Assembly (NCBI GenBank): GCA_949152475.1 | Contig: OX424558.1 | Location: forward strand, 42,586,751-42,650,750 | DNA length: 64,000 nucleotides | Reading direction: 5' to 3' | Source: Terebella lapidaria | Lineage: Eukaryota; Annelida; Polychaeta; Terebellida; Terebellidae | Shown: positions 35,401 through 50,400 of the stretch, piece after piece | How positions within the stretch are numbered: position 1 is the stretch's first letter | Layout: the number at the start of each line of letters is the position of its first letter | Made by a program: the position numbers and the translations under genes | Notes under the pieces: model-generated | The model's input: the letters and a program-made list of their open reading frames with translations, nothing else | What the model was told of the DNA's origin: nothing | Database searches by the model: none

Positions 35401-38400
35401 TGGGTTTTATTCCCCACGATATACCAATCACACCCACGATGATTGAGACGTCGGATTGTTTTTTGCGCATGTCCATTTTTGTATCACTGTGTGGAAACTG
35501 AAAACTGGAAATTTTGTCAAATGTGTGTTTGCGATTCAAGTCTTCTTCTATCCACCTGACGAGGAGAGATTCTGGTCAGTTTCAGACACACACAAATTAG
35601 CCCAGTGGATAAAAAAAGCTTACCAGAGAAAAGTTAATTCGAAACTCTCGAGGTCACTGAAGGTCACTTTAAAGGTCACCAAGCATTTGAATGTGCAAAT
35701 ATCTATGTTCTGTATTGAAACATGTTATGTGTACTGATGCATGATGAAGAAAAAAAATGATTGAAATTTTCAAAAAAGAATATTTCAAAGACTGGAGGTG
35801 GCTCGAAACACAGAGCCTTTGATTTCGGACAGGAAAATCACTGTCAAACTCATCCAGAAAATCAAAATGGCCGCAATGTCCAGACCAGCCTTCCAAGAGA
35901 AACCAAACTGATACTGAAGGTATTCATGGGGAGTTCAATGCATTGATAATGATATACCAGTAAGAAAAAAATGACAATAGTCGAGGTGGTCACATATGAC
36001 TTCCCGTCTGAATGAACCAATAACTAAGCTTATTATGAAGCATTCAAGATATAACTATACGGATACCTTTATTGTTAACGGAAAAAAATTCAACGACGAA
36101 AATTGTATTTTTTCGTCAAAAACGTCCACCATTCTGTAAAGAACGCGAGAATATAAAAAAAAATTTGGAGTGTCTCACGCCTGAATTCTCTTCAAAATTT
36201 TTCTGTTCTAACCTTCAGAAACATTCGATCACAAAGATCAAAACGTTCACGACAACGACGGCGGACGGGACGCCTTGCCAATAGCCTAAAAACGGAAATA
36301 AATTAGGCAACTTGATATGTTGTTGATTTTTTTAGTGGTGTTTATTAAAATATAAATCACTGACTCGTCCAGAAAATCAAAATGGCCGCAATGTGCAGGG
36401 CAACTTTCCAAGAACAACCAAACTGATACATTATATAAAAGTATCCATGGGGAATTAAATGCTTTGCAAGAAGAAAAAAACCACTGACAGTGGGTGGAAA
36501 AAATGACCGCCGTCCGAAAATGGTGGTTTCAAGGTATTCTTTTTAATGGTCACATATGATTTTATGGTCAAATAGTGTGTATTGTATATTTTATCGTATC
36601 ACTCAGCTCTGAGAGTTGCTCCTGGCACTGAGCAGAGCACCACGTGCTCTCCATGCTCCAGTCCCCTAGTTTACAGACACTGGCAACTATGTATTCTCAC
36701 ATTGATATCAGAGCTCAATGACAATAAACAGTGTCATTTCAGCATACGCAGCTATCATGGCATAGCTATCGGTAACTTTTCAAAAAATCATTCCGATTGT
36801 GCTCGATGTTATGACTATATACACTGCACACAAGGGAACCATTCTTTCCTGTTAGGTTGTGTCCATGGCATCAAAAACTTTAAAGTAAACCTAACAAAAC
36901 AAGTTTCGTGGTGCCCTCTAGCGACTTCCAGGGGGCTGGATACTGATGGACTCGGGTCCGTCAGATAGTCAGGAGCCCTGGACAAGGGCATTCTAAACAA
37001 TTTTTTTTTATTTTATGTAACTAGAATATACATATATTACAATGTATTGCAATGTATTGTATAGAACTCAATGTTTCGATAGAACCGTCCAATGCAGTTT
37101 TGCGATGTCCCTACCAAAACACTTGTGGCCCCTATCAATTGAATGTTTAACGGGTCATCATGACTCCTTCAAATCAATAAATGATATTCAAATGTAATGT
37201 GACGTTGCTGCACCGGGCAAGTGGACACAATGGAACGGTGCAAGAAAAATTCTGCATGTTTTATTGCGTGTGGCATTTCTTGTTTGTTTTGTCATCCGGA
37301 AGAGTCCTCACACGAGTGCTTACGATAAAACAAAACAGATGGATATCGATATTTATCAAGTATACATAAATCATATCGCACGCTCTCAGCATGGTCACTA
37401 TTGTTGTGATACGTTCTGTGAAATAAACAGTGGAAATAACAGTTTTTATGCCCCGCCAAACAGCCAGAAAATTCATCTGAACTACCTCAAGGATAGCATT
37501 TGACGTATTCCTCAACAACAGCGACCCTGGTGAAAAAACAGTTAATAATTAACAGAAGCACCATTAAACGGAACATTATCGATTGCGTAACTCACTGAGA
37601 GACTTACAAATACATGTAGTATAATGCTCTGTTGGTGACTGTTCGAGCGAGTCAGGGGTAATTCAGTTTGTGGGGATTCAGTGGGGATGAAAAAGATCCC
37701 GCGGGGGGACACGGACATTTTGTCGTGGGTGCAAGCCTGCAAAACTGGCTCCAGCGCCTCCAAACAATGGCATACCTGTATTATGATGTGCAAGTGCAGC
37801 TCACCTTTTCACGTGAAATGTTCTCAACAACTCTGGATGATGCCATCAATGCACATTACATCAGCACTTTGCAAGAAGTTGACTACATCAGACCATGGAA
37901 TAAAACCAAAGCGGTGTTATGTTCGTCGTTTGATCCTTATTTATATGCACCTGTTGACCCTCGAAAACCGTTACACATGAACATAGCTACCTCTATCACA
38001 ATAACATCAAAACATATTTTGCATACGTGTGATATCAATTTATTAGCCTTTATTTACGCAATTGTCAGCAGTCGACTTCATTTTTAACGAGTACGATTTT
38101 TATTGTCACAATTCTCTGCCATAGCCTACATCACACAGATATGAAATACTTTATCCTTGGATACCGAAGCCAGTTTATACGCCAGATTATAAGCATTATA
38201 ATTTGATTGCTGAAAACGCGTAATCCTGGTTGGTCAATTCCTCGACAGTACCACGCTATATTATTGGATTGCTGAAAATGCGCAATCCTGATTGGTCGAT
38301 TCCCCGACAAAACCACGCTATATTATTGGATTGCTGAAAAAATACGCGATCCTGGTTGGCCAATTCCTCGACAATCCCACGCCCTATTTGGCGAGCTGTG

Positions 38401-41400
38401 AAGCGACCCCCAATATTTTCTGTATTGTGGACTTTAGGAGGGTAACACCGAATGACGTTTTGAAGAGTTCAACATAAACCAATGATAAAATCGTTACCAT
38501 AGACTTCAGACCCCAATACGGCATGATATCTGCCTGAAATCATCATATCAAACGAGGCCGTGCACGACATGTTCACCTGCCAAACTTGTTTATAATCTGA
38601 ATGGTACCAGTGAAAAAAAACAATATGAAACTGGAACACTGACACTTGAATTAACTATGTATATGATTAATATATATATATATATATACTTGGAATTAAT
38701 ACATTGCCATCTGACATTAACAAAACAAATTTGAGTCCCCACAATTAAAGTGACTCAAGAACGACACATTTACGTGCTCTGTGAAACGTTCCAGACAAGC
38801 TAGACTATTCTATAATTCACGAATAAAATCGCTTCAGAAAAAAAAATACACATGACCTTTCATGGTTTTATCGGCAAACCATGCTTGACTGAATCCGGGT
38901 TCCGGATAAATGGAGTCCCTCGCTTGTCGGCGTAACATGTCTGGGTTACTTTTCATAATTACTCCCGATTTTTTTCTTACTATTGTATCCGCATGTTGCA
39001 TGTCACTGTGGTTTTATCAACGGGTCTAGCTGAGTTCAGAAATCAATAAATGACTGGAAATCTTGTCTCTGGTCACGTCATTTGACTGGGAAATTATCAA
39101 TGAGTGTAGGTTGTTTATTGCGCAATAAAGTCTGGAATAAATTGGGTCACTAGCACCAGATTCAAGGACGCTGGAGGCGAGGAGGCAACACCCTGTAGCT
39201 CCATGTACCATCCCATGTGTAGATTTATCCCCGCCAACAAACTATCAGCCTTATTCAGGAGGCCTTCGTACTGATGGGGCTTTCCTAGCAATGTTTTCTT
39301 TCGTTGGTTGAAGATTAATAATTTAAGGCGACTAAGAGAAATTTTGTTCTAGTTTCAACATATAAAAATAGCTGAAGGTAGCAACTATCTTTTGCTCTCC
39401 TCGATTTCTATGTCTTTTGCGTATTTATGCATTGCGTGGTAGGGGCGGATCCGAGATTTTATTTGAGGTGGGGTGGTACCTGGGGGAGCAGGTGTACCAG
39501 TACAAACACAGATATGCTTGCTACAACACAACGGAAAACAGTATGAAAACAATACACACGTAATTATTGAAATTCATTGGTGGGGGGCAATCCCCATCTC
39601 CCACCCCACTCCTGCCCCCCCCCCCCCCCCCTCAGGATCCGCCAGTGCTGCTAGCCAATATGCTTGTTGTTATTGCTGTCGTTCCGATCCATGTCATTGA
39701 CCTAGGGAGCGTTTCACTGCACTTGAAATGTAGGTCTCTCCTTGACCTTGACTAATAAAGCTTGGAATAAATGCTAATCGATTACAGTGTTTGTCGAAAC
39801 TGGGGTACTTCGACCAAGCTTTTGTCTATTTTTCCCACAACCATACACATATTTGTAACTATCCTTGCAAAGTATGTTTTCAGGCCAGACAAAAACATTC
39901 ACTGCCATTTGTCCAACATCTCCAACGACTCGGTCACGGAAATCAATGTTCCGTTTAATTGTCCAGGCACTGGGTCAAACAAGCTTGAAATGAATTATTT
40001 GCAGGACAGAAAAAAAACACTCAAATTCCAAGAAAAAAAGCCCTCAGAACCAAACATTTCAGTGCCGATGGCCTGACCTTGGTGCAATTGACCACTCGGA
40101 ACATTTTCACGATCATTCTCTTGTTCATTGCAAGTCCTTGACAAATTGCTAGATAAAAGGCTTCGAGGTTTACTCCGAAAACATGACGGCCATTGACGAA
40201 ATCGACCCCTGGTTGCAGTTATACTTTATCAGGTCCGGTCGTGTCAATATTGGCTTTGACAAAATTATTGCGAAAGTTATTCTCGTACATTCCTATTTGA
40301 TTGTCACAGCTTCGGAATCAATGCGGTAAATATTTTGCAAATTTACATATATTGCATCTCGATGTGTTCAATTATCGAAACACTCCAGAAAAAGCTGCCC
40401 TATCGATTCCCGAGATAGTTACAACTTTTGCATTGTCTTTTCTCGTGCCAATTTGGGGATATGTTTGACAATGAACACGCAAGAACAGAAATGTCAATGG
40501 GTCTATCCCCGAATCAGGATGATTTAATGTCAAGGTCAGGTAAATTGCGTAAAATGAAACCACTCTGGATGTATATTATATTGGTCTGTTGAAACGATTA
40601 CCACAACAGTTCTGCTGACGTAACATATCTCCAGCAACATGGATCAGTTGAAAGTGCAAACTCTCTGTGTCCACTGGTGTCGGATGTCAGTGTGTTCACA
40701 TCCGTCCACCGCCTACAACTACTTTTTAACGTACATTCTTTCTTAATATTTGACCTGAAAGCAAATTTGAAATTCACTATTTTAATCTTGACGTGATATC
40801 AAAGAAAAGGAGGCAGTGACGCTATTGTCTAAGGCTGCCTCATCATTGATCACTAATGTAAAAGTGTAATTCAGTATCACCTGGTGGGCGTTCTACCTTA
40901 TGCAACTTTGAAACCATCTCGGAAATCCTGGGCCTTTGATGAACTTTGCATCCAGTCCAACAGCGCGACAACGCACAATCTCTATCAAAAATTCAGCATG
41001 TTTTTCGCTTTCTTTTGCCTATTTCGTTTTGTTTCTGAGTCTGAACTCTTTTTTTAATCTCTTGTGTATCTCTGGTTCTGCAACAATGCCTCACTCATCC
41101 TGTGGGATCAGATATACCTAAGGTAGAGAGATGGTGGGAAGCCAGTGTACTGGTAACCATAGTAACAATCTGCAGTTCATAGTGGGGGGAATTACCGTAA
41201 TTGCGATTTTAAAAAAAATTCTGGAGCCTCTGAGTGACCTCCAGTTCCTGAGTACAACATTAGCTACTGAAATGTAACGTCTACACGCTTGTCGGCCCAT
41301 GTAGCGCAACTTACTATTTCTGCTAAATTCAATGAAGATTAAAAATGTGCCAGACGGATTAAATATGGTATACATTGATTGGGTGAGTAGTATTAACAGA

Positions 41401-44400
41401 GTAAGGTGCGCTACTTGGACCCGCTTGGGCAACTACAGGAAATTGAGCAATAATTGATGTGTTATGGGTTCAGCTGACGGCCAGCTACATCAATCAATTA
41501 TGTTAATCGACTTTATATCCCAGTAATTTGATGATTATTACCTGTCAGACGGATTATTGTGCAACATTTAACTTCGAGCTTTAACATTTGGCGTAAAATT
41601 ATATTGAAATATTTTCTTTTCAATCACTGTGTATACATCGTATAATTACACTGTTTTCGTGACGCAAGTACAAATATTGAGTTATTGTCGCTCTATCGAT
41701 CACACGATTCAAAGAATTTGTTTTGTTACTTTGATCAGACGCATTTTTCTGCAATTAAGATTGAGTATCAGGCACGATCCACGTAATTTCAATGGTTTCA
41801 TACCACGTGCAATTTTGGTTCATATCTCGGCCGTTTCATAACAAACTTACATGAAATTTGGAATATATATTCTGTATATATCTGTGAAGCTGATGTGAAC
41901 AAGAGATTGAAGATTTCATTGATAAATCAGTATATATATGGAGTTGAATGTTGCTTGAACAAATGTAACTTACGTTGCGTACACAAAGCATTACATGGTG
42001 TAGTTTCTTAACTGCAACGAGTGCACATATCCGTGATCAATAACCTACCCTTAAATTTTAAGTATCCCATCGATAATCATGTCAAATTGATGTGCAAATG
42101 TGTATATCTATTGCGATCTGGCGAAAATGTCTTGTGCCGCTGGTCAGTGAAGCGCTAAGTACAGATCAGCGGATTATTCGTATGGCAAATACCGTCAATG
42201 CTCAGCTGTCGAGAACGTTGTACTCAGGAGTGAGATGTTGTTGTGATTTAGGTTATATACTGCACTTAGAAAATATTAGAGTCGCTGAATTCTTGATGTA
42301 GTTTGCGGTTGAGTTTACAATGCCAACGGATATAGACGTTATTAATGCGATTGACAATCAATTTCTGTTGCCCAGTGTATTTTCAATGCGGATGATATAT
42401 AACATGCTATTTTGACCATCAAACTCCCATCAAGTGTTTAGGAAAATCCCAAAACAGGCAGTAGGTTATTGTTCTATGATAGGTAATCTAACCATAGTCA
42501 AGAAACTGTACCCTAAAACGCTGTCAGTTTTCTATGTAAGTTGCATTTGATTGGCGGTGTTAAACGTTCAGGATCTGTATGAATACCGACCGGGTCTTCA
42601 ATATGGCCATTGGACAAGCATTTTAGTCGTCGATAGAACCTAAACAACAGTTTTCAGCGCAATCCATTACCAAACTGTAGAGTTATAGGCCAAACAAAAC
42701 ATACCAGAATTCTGCTGATAAGGCATGGATCCTGACTGATAAGCATCCTTAAATGATTCATTCGAGTACATGGTTCAGCCCGTGCGTGGTTTTGTAAAGG
42801 TGTGGTCCCTGCACCGAGTGACTGGCACTCAATGATAAACCGCGCGGAAATATTCGCCCCCTATCGCGAGGATGACACCGCTATACTGACAATTCCACGG
42901 CAGTTACACGTGTGTACGGCAAAACTGGCCCGGGGTTCCCGTGATCTGCCTATTGAAGCGTGACAGTGCTCATGCACTGGCGTTGCACCGACACGGTCGG
43001 TTAATTACGGCTCAATGCACGTACAAAACAAAACAAATGTCTCAGCACACCTCACGCACGTGTGCACTGTCGCGGTGATGGGTGTCTGGGAACGGGTGCA
43101 AGGAACCAAAAATAAGACTGCTTATCAGTTAGCATCCATGCCTTATGGGCAGATTACTGGTATATTTTATTTGACCTATAGCTCCGCAATTCCGGGATGG
43201 ATTTTGCTCAAATCAGCTAGCTCGTGTGTTGGTTCTATATACATGGCCTCAACGCTGCTCCATTTGAAAAATTAAAATGGCAGAAAAAATCGATAAGTTT
43301 ACTGACCCAGACCGTTAAAAATCACTATCAAATGTAGTTTACATAATAAACAAACAGCGTGTTAAGGTATAATTCGTTAACTATGGTTAGATTACCCCTC
43401 TTGAAACAATAACCTACTGCCAGATTTGAGGATTACACCAAACCTTGGTGGTAATTTGATGATCAAATTGGTATGTTCTTTGTCATCCGCAGTAAAAATA
43501 CATGGGGCGAAAGAAATTGATTGCCAGCCGTATAATTAACGTCCCTATTCGATGGCATTGTGAATACAACCACAAGCTCTACGGAGTATTCAGTGGCTCT
43601 CGTTATTTTCTGAATGTATTATACAACCAACATTACAACAACATCTCACACCCGAGTACATAGAAACTTTCCATAGATTACAATAGACATACACATTTGC
43701 ACATCAATTTGTCGTGAATATCGACAGAAATCGTACAAATCCAACGGTAGTTTATAGTTCACGGATATGTACAATACATGCAGCTAAGAAATTACATAAT
43801 GTAAATCTGTGCATGCTACGTGAGTAACATTTGTACATGTGACATTCTAATGCATATCGATACTAAAATATTGATGTTATCGTCAATTTTACATATATGG
43901 TTCTGGACCACCATTCTGATTATATCCAAAATAATATTTCAATTATCTTGAAAATGTGTTTTAAAACGGGAGGGATATAATCTTGAATGAAACATGCTTT
44001 TTCTTTTCATTCAAATTACAAGAATGGTACCTGACAAGCAAGTTTTTTAAAACAGCAAAATAAGATACCAAAAATAAGAACCCCAACCCCTACATTTAAT
44101 ATATTCGTACACCCCGTTCCATTTATTTACACTTTATTGACAAATAGGCCTACTTTAAATTATTATTTATTCATTTCGTAAGTTTCGTAAGATGAGGATG
44201 TTAGCCAATATACTCTGATTTTTCTAACTCGTTTACACTGTGTTTCGCTGATATGTTTACGATGCTAAATGATATCGTTCTATAACCTGGGTAGATCACA
44301 TTGGGTAAATTGTTAACTTTGTCAATTTTTGTGACAGAAGTCTGAAATTAGGTAGCAAAGGTAGGTGAAGTATGCCAAGTTATAGAACGATAACGTTTAG

Positions 44401-47400
44401 TATCACAGAAATATCGTCAAAAACCAATGTGAACGAGTTAGAAAATTCAGAGTATAGAACTTTCATGTTCTCATGGTGTTTTACTGCTCGTAATTCCAGA
44501 ACATAAAAGTCACCTCTGTAACTGTGTACTTAATATAACTCTTGTCTCCTGTTCTTCTTCCTCTCAAACGAAGTATTTTAATCTTCACTGCAGCTGACGC
44601 ACAGGTCAATAATGTGAACCCAAAGTTCGGAAGCACCAATGGAGCGACCCGGCTGACGATCAACGGGAGAGGTGAGTAGTTCCTCGCACACGGTTGAGCT
44701 ACACACTACGGACAGAGCTGAAATTCGCATTCAATCCGGGATTCAATCACGTTAATATTACCCAAAACCATATCTAAATCAAGATAAAACTAAAGGATTT
44801 AGAGGGGGTTTCTTTGTTGAACATATCCCCGCCCCCCCCCCCCCCCCGCCCCCCGAGCGAAAAAAAAACGCCCCAAAAATATCTGAAAGCGTCTCCAAGG
44901 CGTTGTGTAAAATTACAAAATCAAATTACATGTCAACGTAGCACGGAATTGATCAAATTACATGATAGCGTATCGTGGCATTGATTATATCATAATGTCA
45001 TAGAAAATGCAAAACGAACCATTTTTGCGTTAAACATTATGACAGGATGTTCATTCGTCACAAAGTCTCAGAAGCTGCTATCTATAGAGCACACCAAAGG
45101 CCAAACCAAAGGCTATCGATTGTTGACAAAAACTGATTCAACTCTCAACCTTATATGCATTGACAAAAATACATTCTTCTAATAAAGACATTAAGTCTAT
45201 TCCTTTTATTGATCTAGGCTACATTCCTTCACTTACGATGTGTTAAAAATTTTGTTTATCCGATGACACTATGAGTTCAATACCCGAAGCAGATCGGCCT
45301 CCGATCATCACTATTGATTGTTTGATTCTGAGGTTTCCCCGTTGTGACTAAAGAAGAAGTATGAGAATTTTACTTCACAAATTCGACAGGTTTCGCGGAG
45401 AGCCAGTTTAACTTCGGCGAGGGAAATGAGAACAAAGGAAACGCCGTGATCCTCAAGTCTGACTCCCGATCATACGTCTGTGACGTGCACAAGGATGGCA
45501 GCACTGGCGAGAAGATCGAGTGTGACACCAGGTCAGTGAATGTGCTGATTGAATGACTTGAAGTAAATCACCTGACAGATACAATTCGAATGATACAAAA
45601 TATTAAAATATCGATTTGGTTGAAATCCTACAGAGGTTTCGGAAATTAGAATGTGTAGATGGGTTTTCGAAGACAAATGAATCGAGTATGAGATACATCT
45701 TTTTGTGACCTTGAACATGACATATGACAGTGTTAAAGATTATTATGTCAATATGTATTACAGATAAGTGAATGGATCAATGAGAATGTCTTACCATGTT
45801 CATGATAGAGCATAGCGTTAATTGTTTTCGACAAGATGGAGTTGTACATGACCCGAGTTGGCCTTGTAGTCTCCGTCATTTCCGATGACTCTCGTTATTG
45901 GAGATGGCATTGGTAGCTATTTTAGGCTTTTAATCTCAATCTGAAGACCTACATTTTTGTCCTAATTCTCATAGCAATTAATGAGGTAACTGTATATCCT
46001 CATAAAATATGAGTTGTTGTTTCTGTACAAATCGCCGTCTCTATGATCCCAGATGATCTGAAGTGGCCAAAGTGTGTGTGTTATACCAAGGTTCCAATGA
46101 ATATACGATCCCTGTTATATAACATACTAGTAGTTACAATCTCGCCGTGTCTATGACAGGCGGATGGAGCCGGGGAATTATCTGCCGAGAATCTCCGTGG
46201 ACGGGGTGCCTCTGGATGAGTCGGCTTACAGCTGCTGGAACGCTATGCGCTCTTGCCAGTTCACGGTACGTCGTAGATCGATTGGCTGTTCTCCTTCCGC
46301 TGTTCATTCTCATTTCATCAACATTGGAACTATGTTTTTTTTTTTTTCACAGGTGACCGTAGACGCGACCCCGACCATTGACTCCCTGGAGCCAAACTCC
46401 GCTCCCCCTGGTGTGTGTCCGTGGTTACCAGCTCGAGTCTCCATCAGTGGTTAAAGTAATTACCAAACATATATCTACATTTAACATCTCCTCAATGGTT
46501 GTATAATTTGCTGTTTGACGCAGGTACACTCGTCACCATTCACGGTAAAATCTTCTCGCGATTTTTCGCTGGGAACGACTTGTCAGCCAATGCCACCAAT
46601 GGAATTACAGCCAAGATCCTCAGGTACTCTCGCAGTTGCACATATCATTCGTTTCGCTTTCCTTTCATTGCTGCCAATCAAAGACCAAGATAGTGTGACA
46701 GTGTGCTCAGAGCTTCCTTACACAATTGCTTGTTTTGTCTTGGCAGATCGTACATGGGCAACAAACTCTGTGAGCTTCTGGACGTGGACGGTAACCTGTA
46801 CGTATCGAGATGATCCAATGTTTTTGTGATCCGCGAATCTATCTGCCCACAGCTATTGTCATATATAAATGTTGTCAAACACACTTCAGGTATCAGCTTG
46901 AACTGGATGACCCACTCGAGAAATTCGGGACCATGAAGTGCCGTGTCCAGTCCAAACTCATTGGTCAGTCAAGAACTTTACCTCTAGCCATGTAATCCCC
47001 GTGCAAGAATGACGTATTTCCTAATATGTCTGACTTTGCACAATTGCAGGTGGAATGAATGCGAGCTTCATCGTGGAAGATACCTACGGAAGGTAGATTT
47101 GTTTAATTACCGTAATTGAACAAAAATAACAAAAGTAGGCTTTGATAGCGGTAATATCAATTTTTTGTCTATAACAGACTGTTAACAAAAATGTCTTCTT
47201 CATAATACAGGTCAATGCCGGAGCCAGGGCTGATGAGGATACTGACCAATGACAAAATCGCGATGTACGAACAGTATCCCGGTGAGTATTTTGTCCTTTT
47301 TATTTACATGTACTCAAATAATATATGTGAAACCTGATTGTCAACTGAACTGGTATATGGATATCCGGTTTATAATTGACGATGCTATATGGACAAAAGA

Positions 47401-50400
47401 GAAACTGAACAACAATAATCATCAAAAAAGCAGTATCAACAAAAAAAATCAACGAGAAAGCAGTATTACAAAGTTTTAACCGTCAGTAAACTGCTACAAT
47501 TGATCTGAAATGAACAAAAAATGTGTTTACACCTTGAATCCTCACAGAGATCACGAGTGTAAGCCCGGTAGAGGGCAGCACAGAGGGCGGAACGTACCTG
47601 ACGATCTCGGGCTCGGGGCTGTTTGACCGGACGGTGACGGAACCAGTCGTGTTGGTCGGGGGTAAGTCACGACTGGTGTGTCTGATCTAGCAAGGTACTT
47701 GTGGAGGTGTGCGTCTGACTGACGGTGCTGTATTGTGTCGCGCACAGGCGAGGTGTGTGACATTGTGCCCGAGGAGAGCAGTGATGAGACGCTTGTATGT
47801 CTGACTCCGACCCCCGTGTCTGGCTCTCACTTCCCAGGTCAGTTCATACACCATCTAAAAATGTATTCCTGTTATTAAATAAGGCCAACAATGAACCAAT
47901 TCTATCCAACGTTTGACGTGATTGTTGCTAGGCAACCGCGGCCTGACGCTGGAGACCTGGCCAGACCCGACCTCCCAGTACCCTGCCAACCTGCCAGGCA
48001 TCGACGCCCTTGACTCCAACACCGCCGGGTACGAAGTCTCTAGACTCGCCGACATGGCCCTCACTGTCCTGGCCCCCCGCGCCGGCCGTATCCATGGTTA
48101 CTTCGTGGCCCCTGAGACAGACGACTACAAGTTTGAGCTGCTCGGAGACGGCTCCTGTATGTCCTACTTCAGCACCGGAGGCCCGTCAACTGCTGTGGGT
48201 ATCCTGTGCCTATTATAGCTCATCATTCGAACAGATGATTGCCTTCGGTTTGTTGAAATCTTTACGTTTGTGCTATAAGGTGTATTCAAATCACCAACAG
48301 GCTCAGATGCATGCGACATGTAACACGATCGAGGAACAATCACTGACCAAAGGACAGAGGTAATAACTCCAGTTTTGTTGACTTTGTGCAATATGCAGAA
48401 GAAAACATTGCTTGTTCCACAGTTTACGAATACTTTCATTCAATTTGATAGTTACCACATCAAGATTCTGTTCGCCACGGGCTCGGTGGAAGCCAATGAG
48501 ACGCTGCGCATGGTTTTGTACCGGACTAAGACCAAACTTACACCCAGCCAAGTGTCTTCGGCACTCGGGGAGAAACAAGTCATCGCCTTGGACTCAACTG
48601 CAAAGGACGAGATTCAGGTAAAGTGCTGCAGACTCGAACTCTCGATCTGTGCTCCAGTCTCCTGGAGATCTGTGCTTCAGTCTCTGGGAGATCTGTGCTC
48701 CAGTCTCCGGGAGATCTGTGCTCCAATCTCCGGGAGATCTGTGCTCCAGTCTCCGGGAGATCTGTGCTGCAGTCTCCGGTAGATCTGTGCTCCAGTCTCC
48801 AGGATATCTGTGCTCCAGTCTCCAGGATATCTGTGCTCCAGTCTCCAGGAGATCTGTGCTCCAGTCTCCGGGAGATCTAATTTCGTGGTGTACCTCTTTT
48901 ATCTCCATACAATACCCTCTACATGTATAATAAACACTTTGGGTATTCTTGCTGTAGAGAAATGATATGACTAACGCATGATATGTCTCTAACAAACCCT
49001 AATATTCTTGTTACAGACACTTGACCTGAGCGCCTGGCCAGCAGGAAACTCGGGTACAGCTGTGTCTGAGGTCCACAGACTGACCGTCCGGTCCACGGCG
49101 GACACACAGACCTTCCGATTGACGCTCCATGGCTGCCACACCGGTAAGGCATACACCAACACTCCCACCTATACATATACACAATACATCGTTCGCATCG
49201 AATTAATGAACAACAACACTTGTATGCCAAGAAATATCATCAGTACAATGTAACTATAGAGAGTTCTTCAACCAAAACCTCGTGAATAATCTGCAATCGC
49301 CAAATGAATAGCAATTCGAAACGTTCTTACCCGTGGCCATCTTGGGATGTAGGTAACTTAGTTACCTAGATCAGGTTTACACCCAATGGAACCCGTCCAG
49401 CTGTTTGCTAGAGTGAAGCGTTGTGTTTTGTTACAGGTCTGCTCTCTGCGCGTGCCAGTGGCACGGACGTGAAGAAAGCGCTTCTAGACCTCGCATGCGT
49501 GCCGAGTAACGGAGTGGGCGTCGAGAGATCGACTTCCGGGCCTGACGACAACATGATGGTCACTTATACCGTCACCTTCAAAAGCAAGCTGGGTATGGCC
49601 GCTTACACTGCTCTCAGAGACACATGTGCATGCTTTGAGTCTAGAACCAGCGTATAACCCCGGTATTCCCCCACAGGTCCGTGGCCGCTGCTGGTTGGAA
49701 CCTCGGATGACGGGGCTGTTATTGGGGACTCCGTGAGTACAACGGGAGTCCCGTCCAACCAGAAAGTCGTGCTCGAGTATGGGGACTTCATCGCTCCACC
49801 AATGCTACCGTCTGCTACCACTGAGGAGGTAACATTAGATACATACCCGACAAGTCTCCTTGCATTCATTTGATTGCTCTTGAACAGACTTTATTGAACA
49901 TCATCAAATTCCCCTTTGTTACAACGGGAGTTTACTGTATGAGAATATAATTTCCATGGTTTCTTACATGTATCTATGTGGAAAACGTTGAATTGGAATC
50001 GGGCAAGCAATGATTTGACTGTGGCAGGTGGAGGCGGCGGTAGGAGCCCTGTTCTCGGTGCGCTGTCCGCGGTCCCTGACTAACCCCGGTGCTGACGTGC
50101 TGTTTGAGGACTATGAGACAGGCGGTGTACAGGACTGGAAGCCATACCAGAACATCGAAGGACCGATCACTGTGGACGACCCGTTCTGTGGCCGATATGT
50201 TGCCGCGAACCCCACCCAACTCTGGGCCTCCCACAAAGATCGCTCTCACAGCAACTACAAACCCATCAACCTCAAGAAAATACCCTGGGTACGGCACGTG
50301 ATTAACACGGCGCCGCATTCTAAAGTATAATTTGCTGAAGTTCACGATTCGTTGAAGTTCAATGATTTCTGGTACATCATTCTCTTAGGAATGTCTCAAC

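Noticed and set aside
48594-48995. Minus-strand frame with repeated ISWRLEHRSPGD-like text
   Set aside because: Product of the 23-bp minisatellite and the opposite strand of a PKHD1L1 exon.
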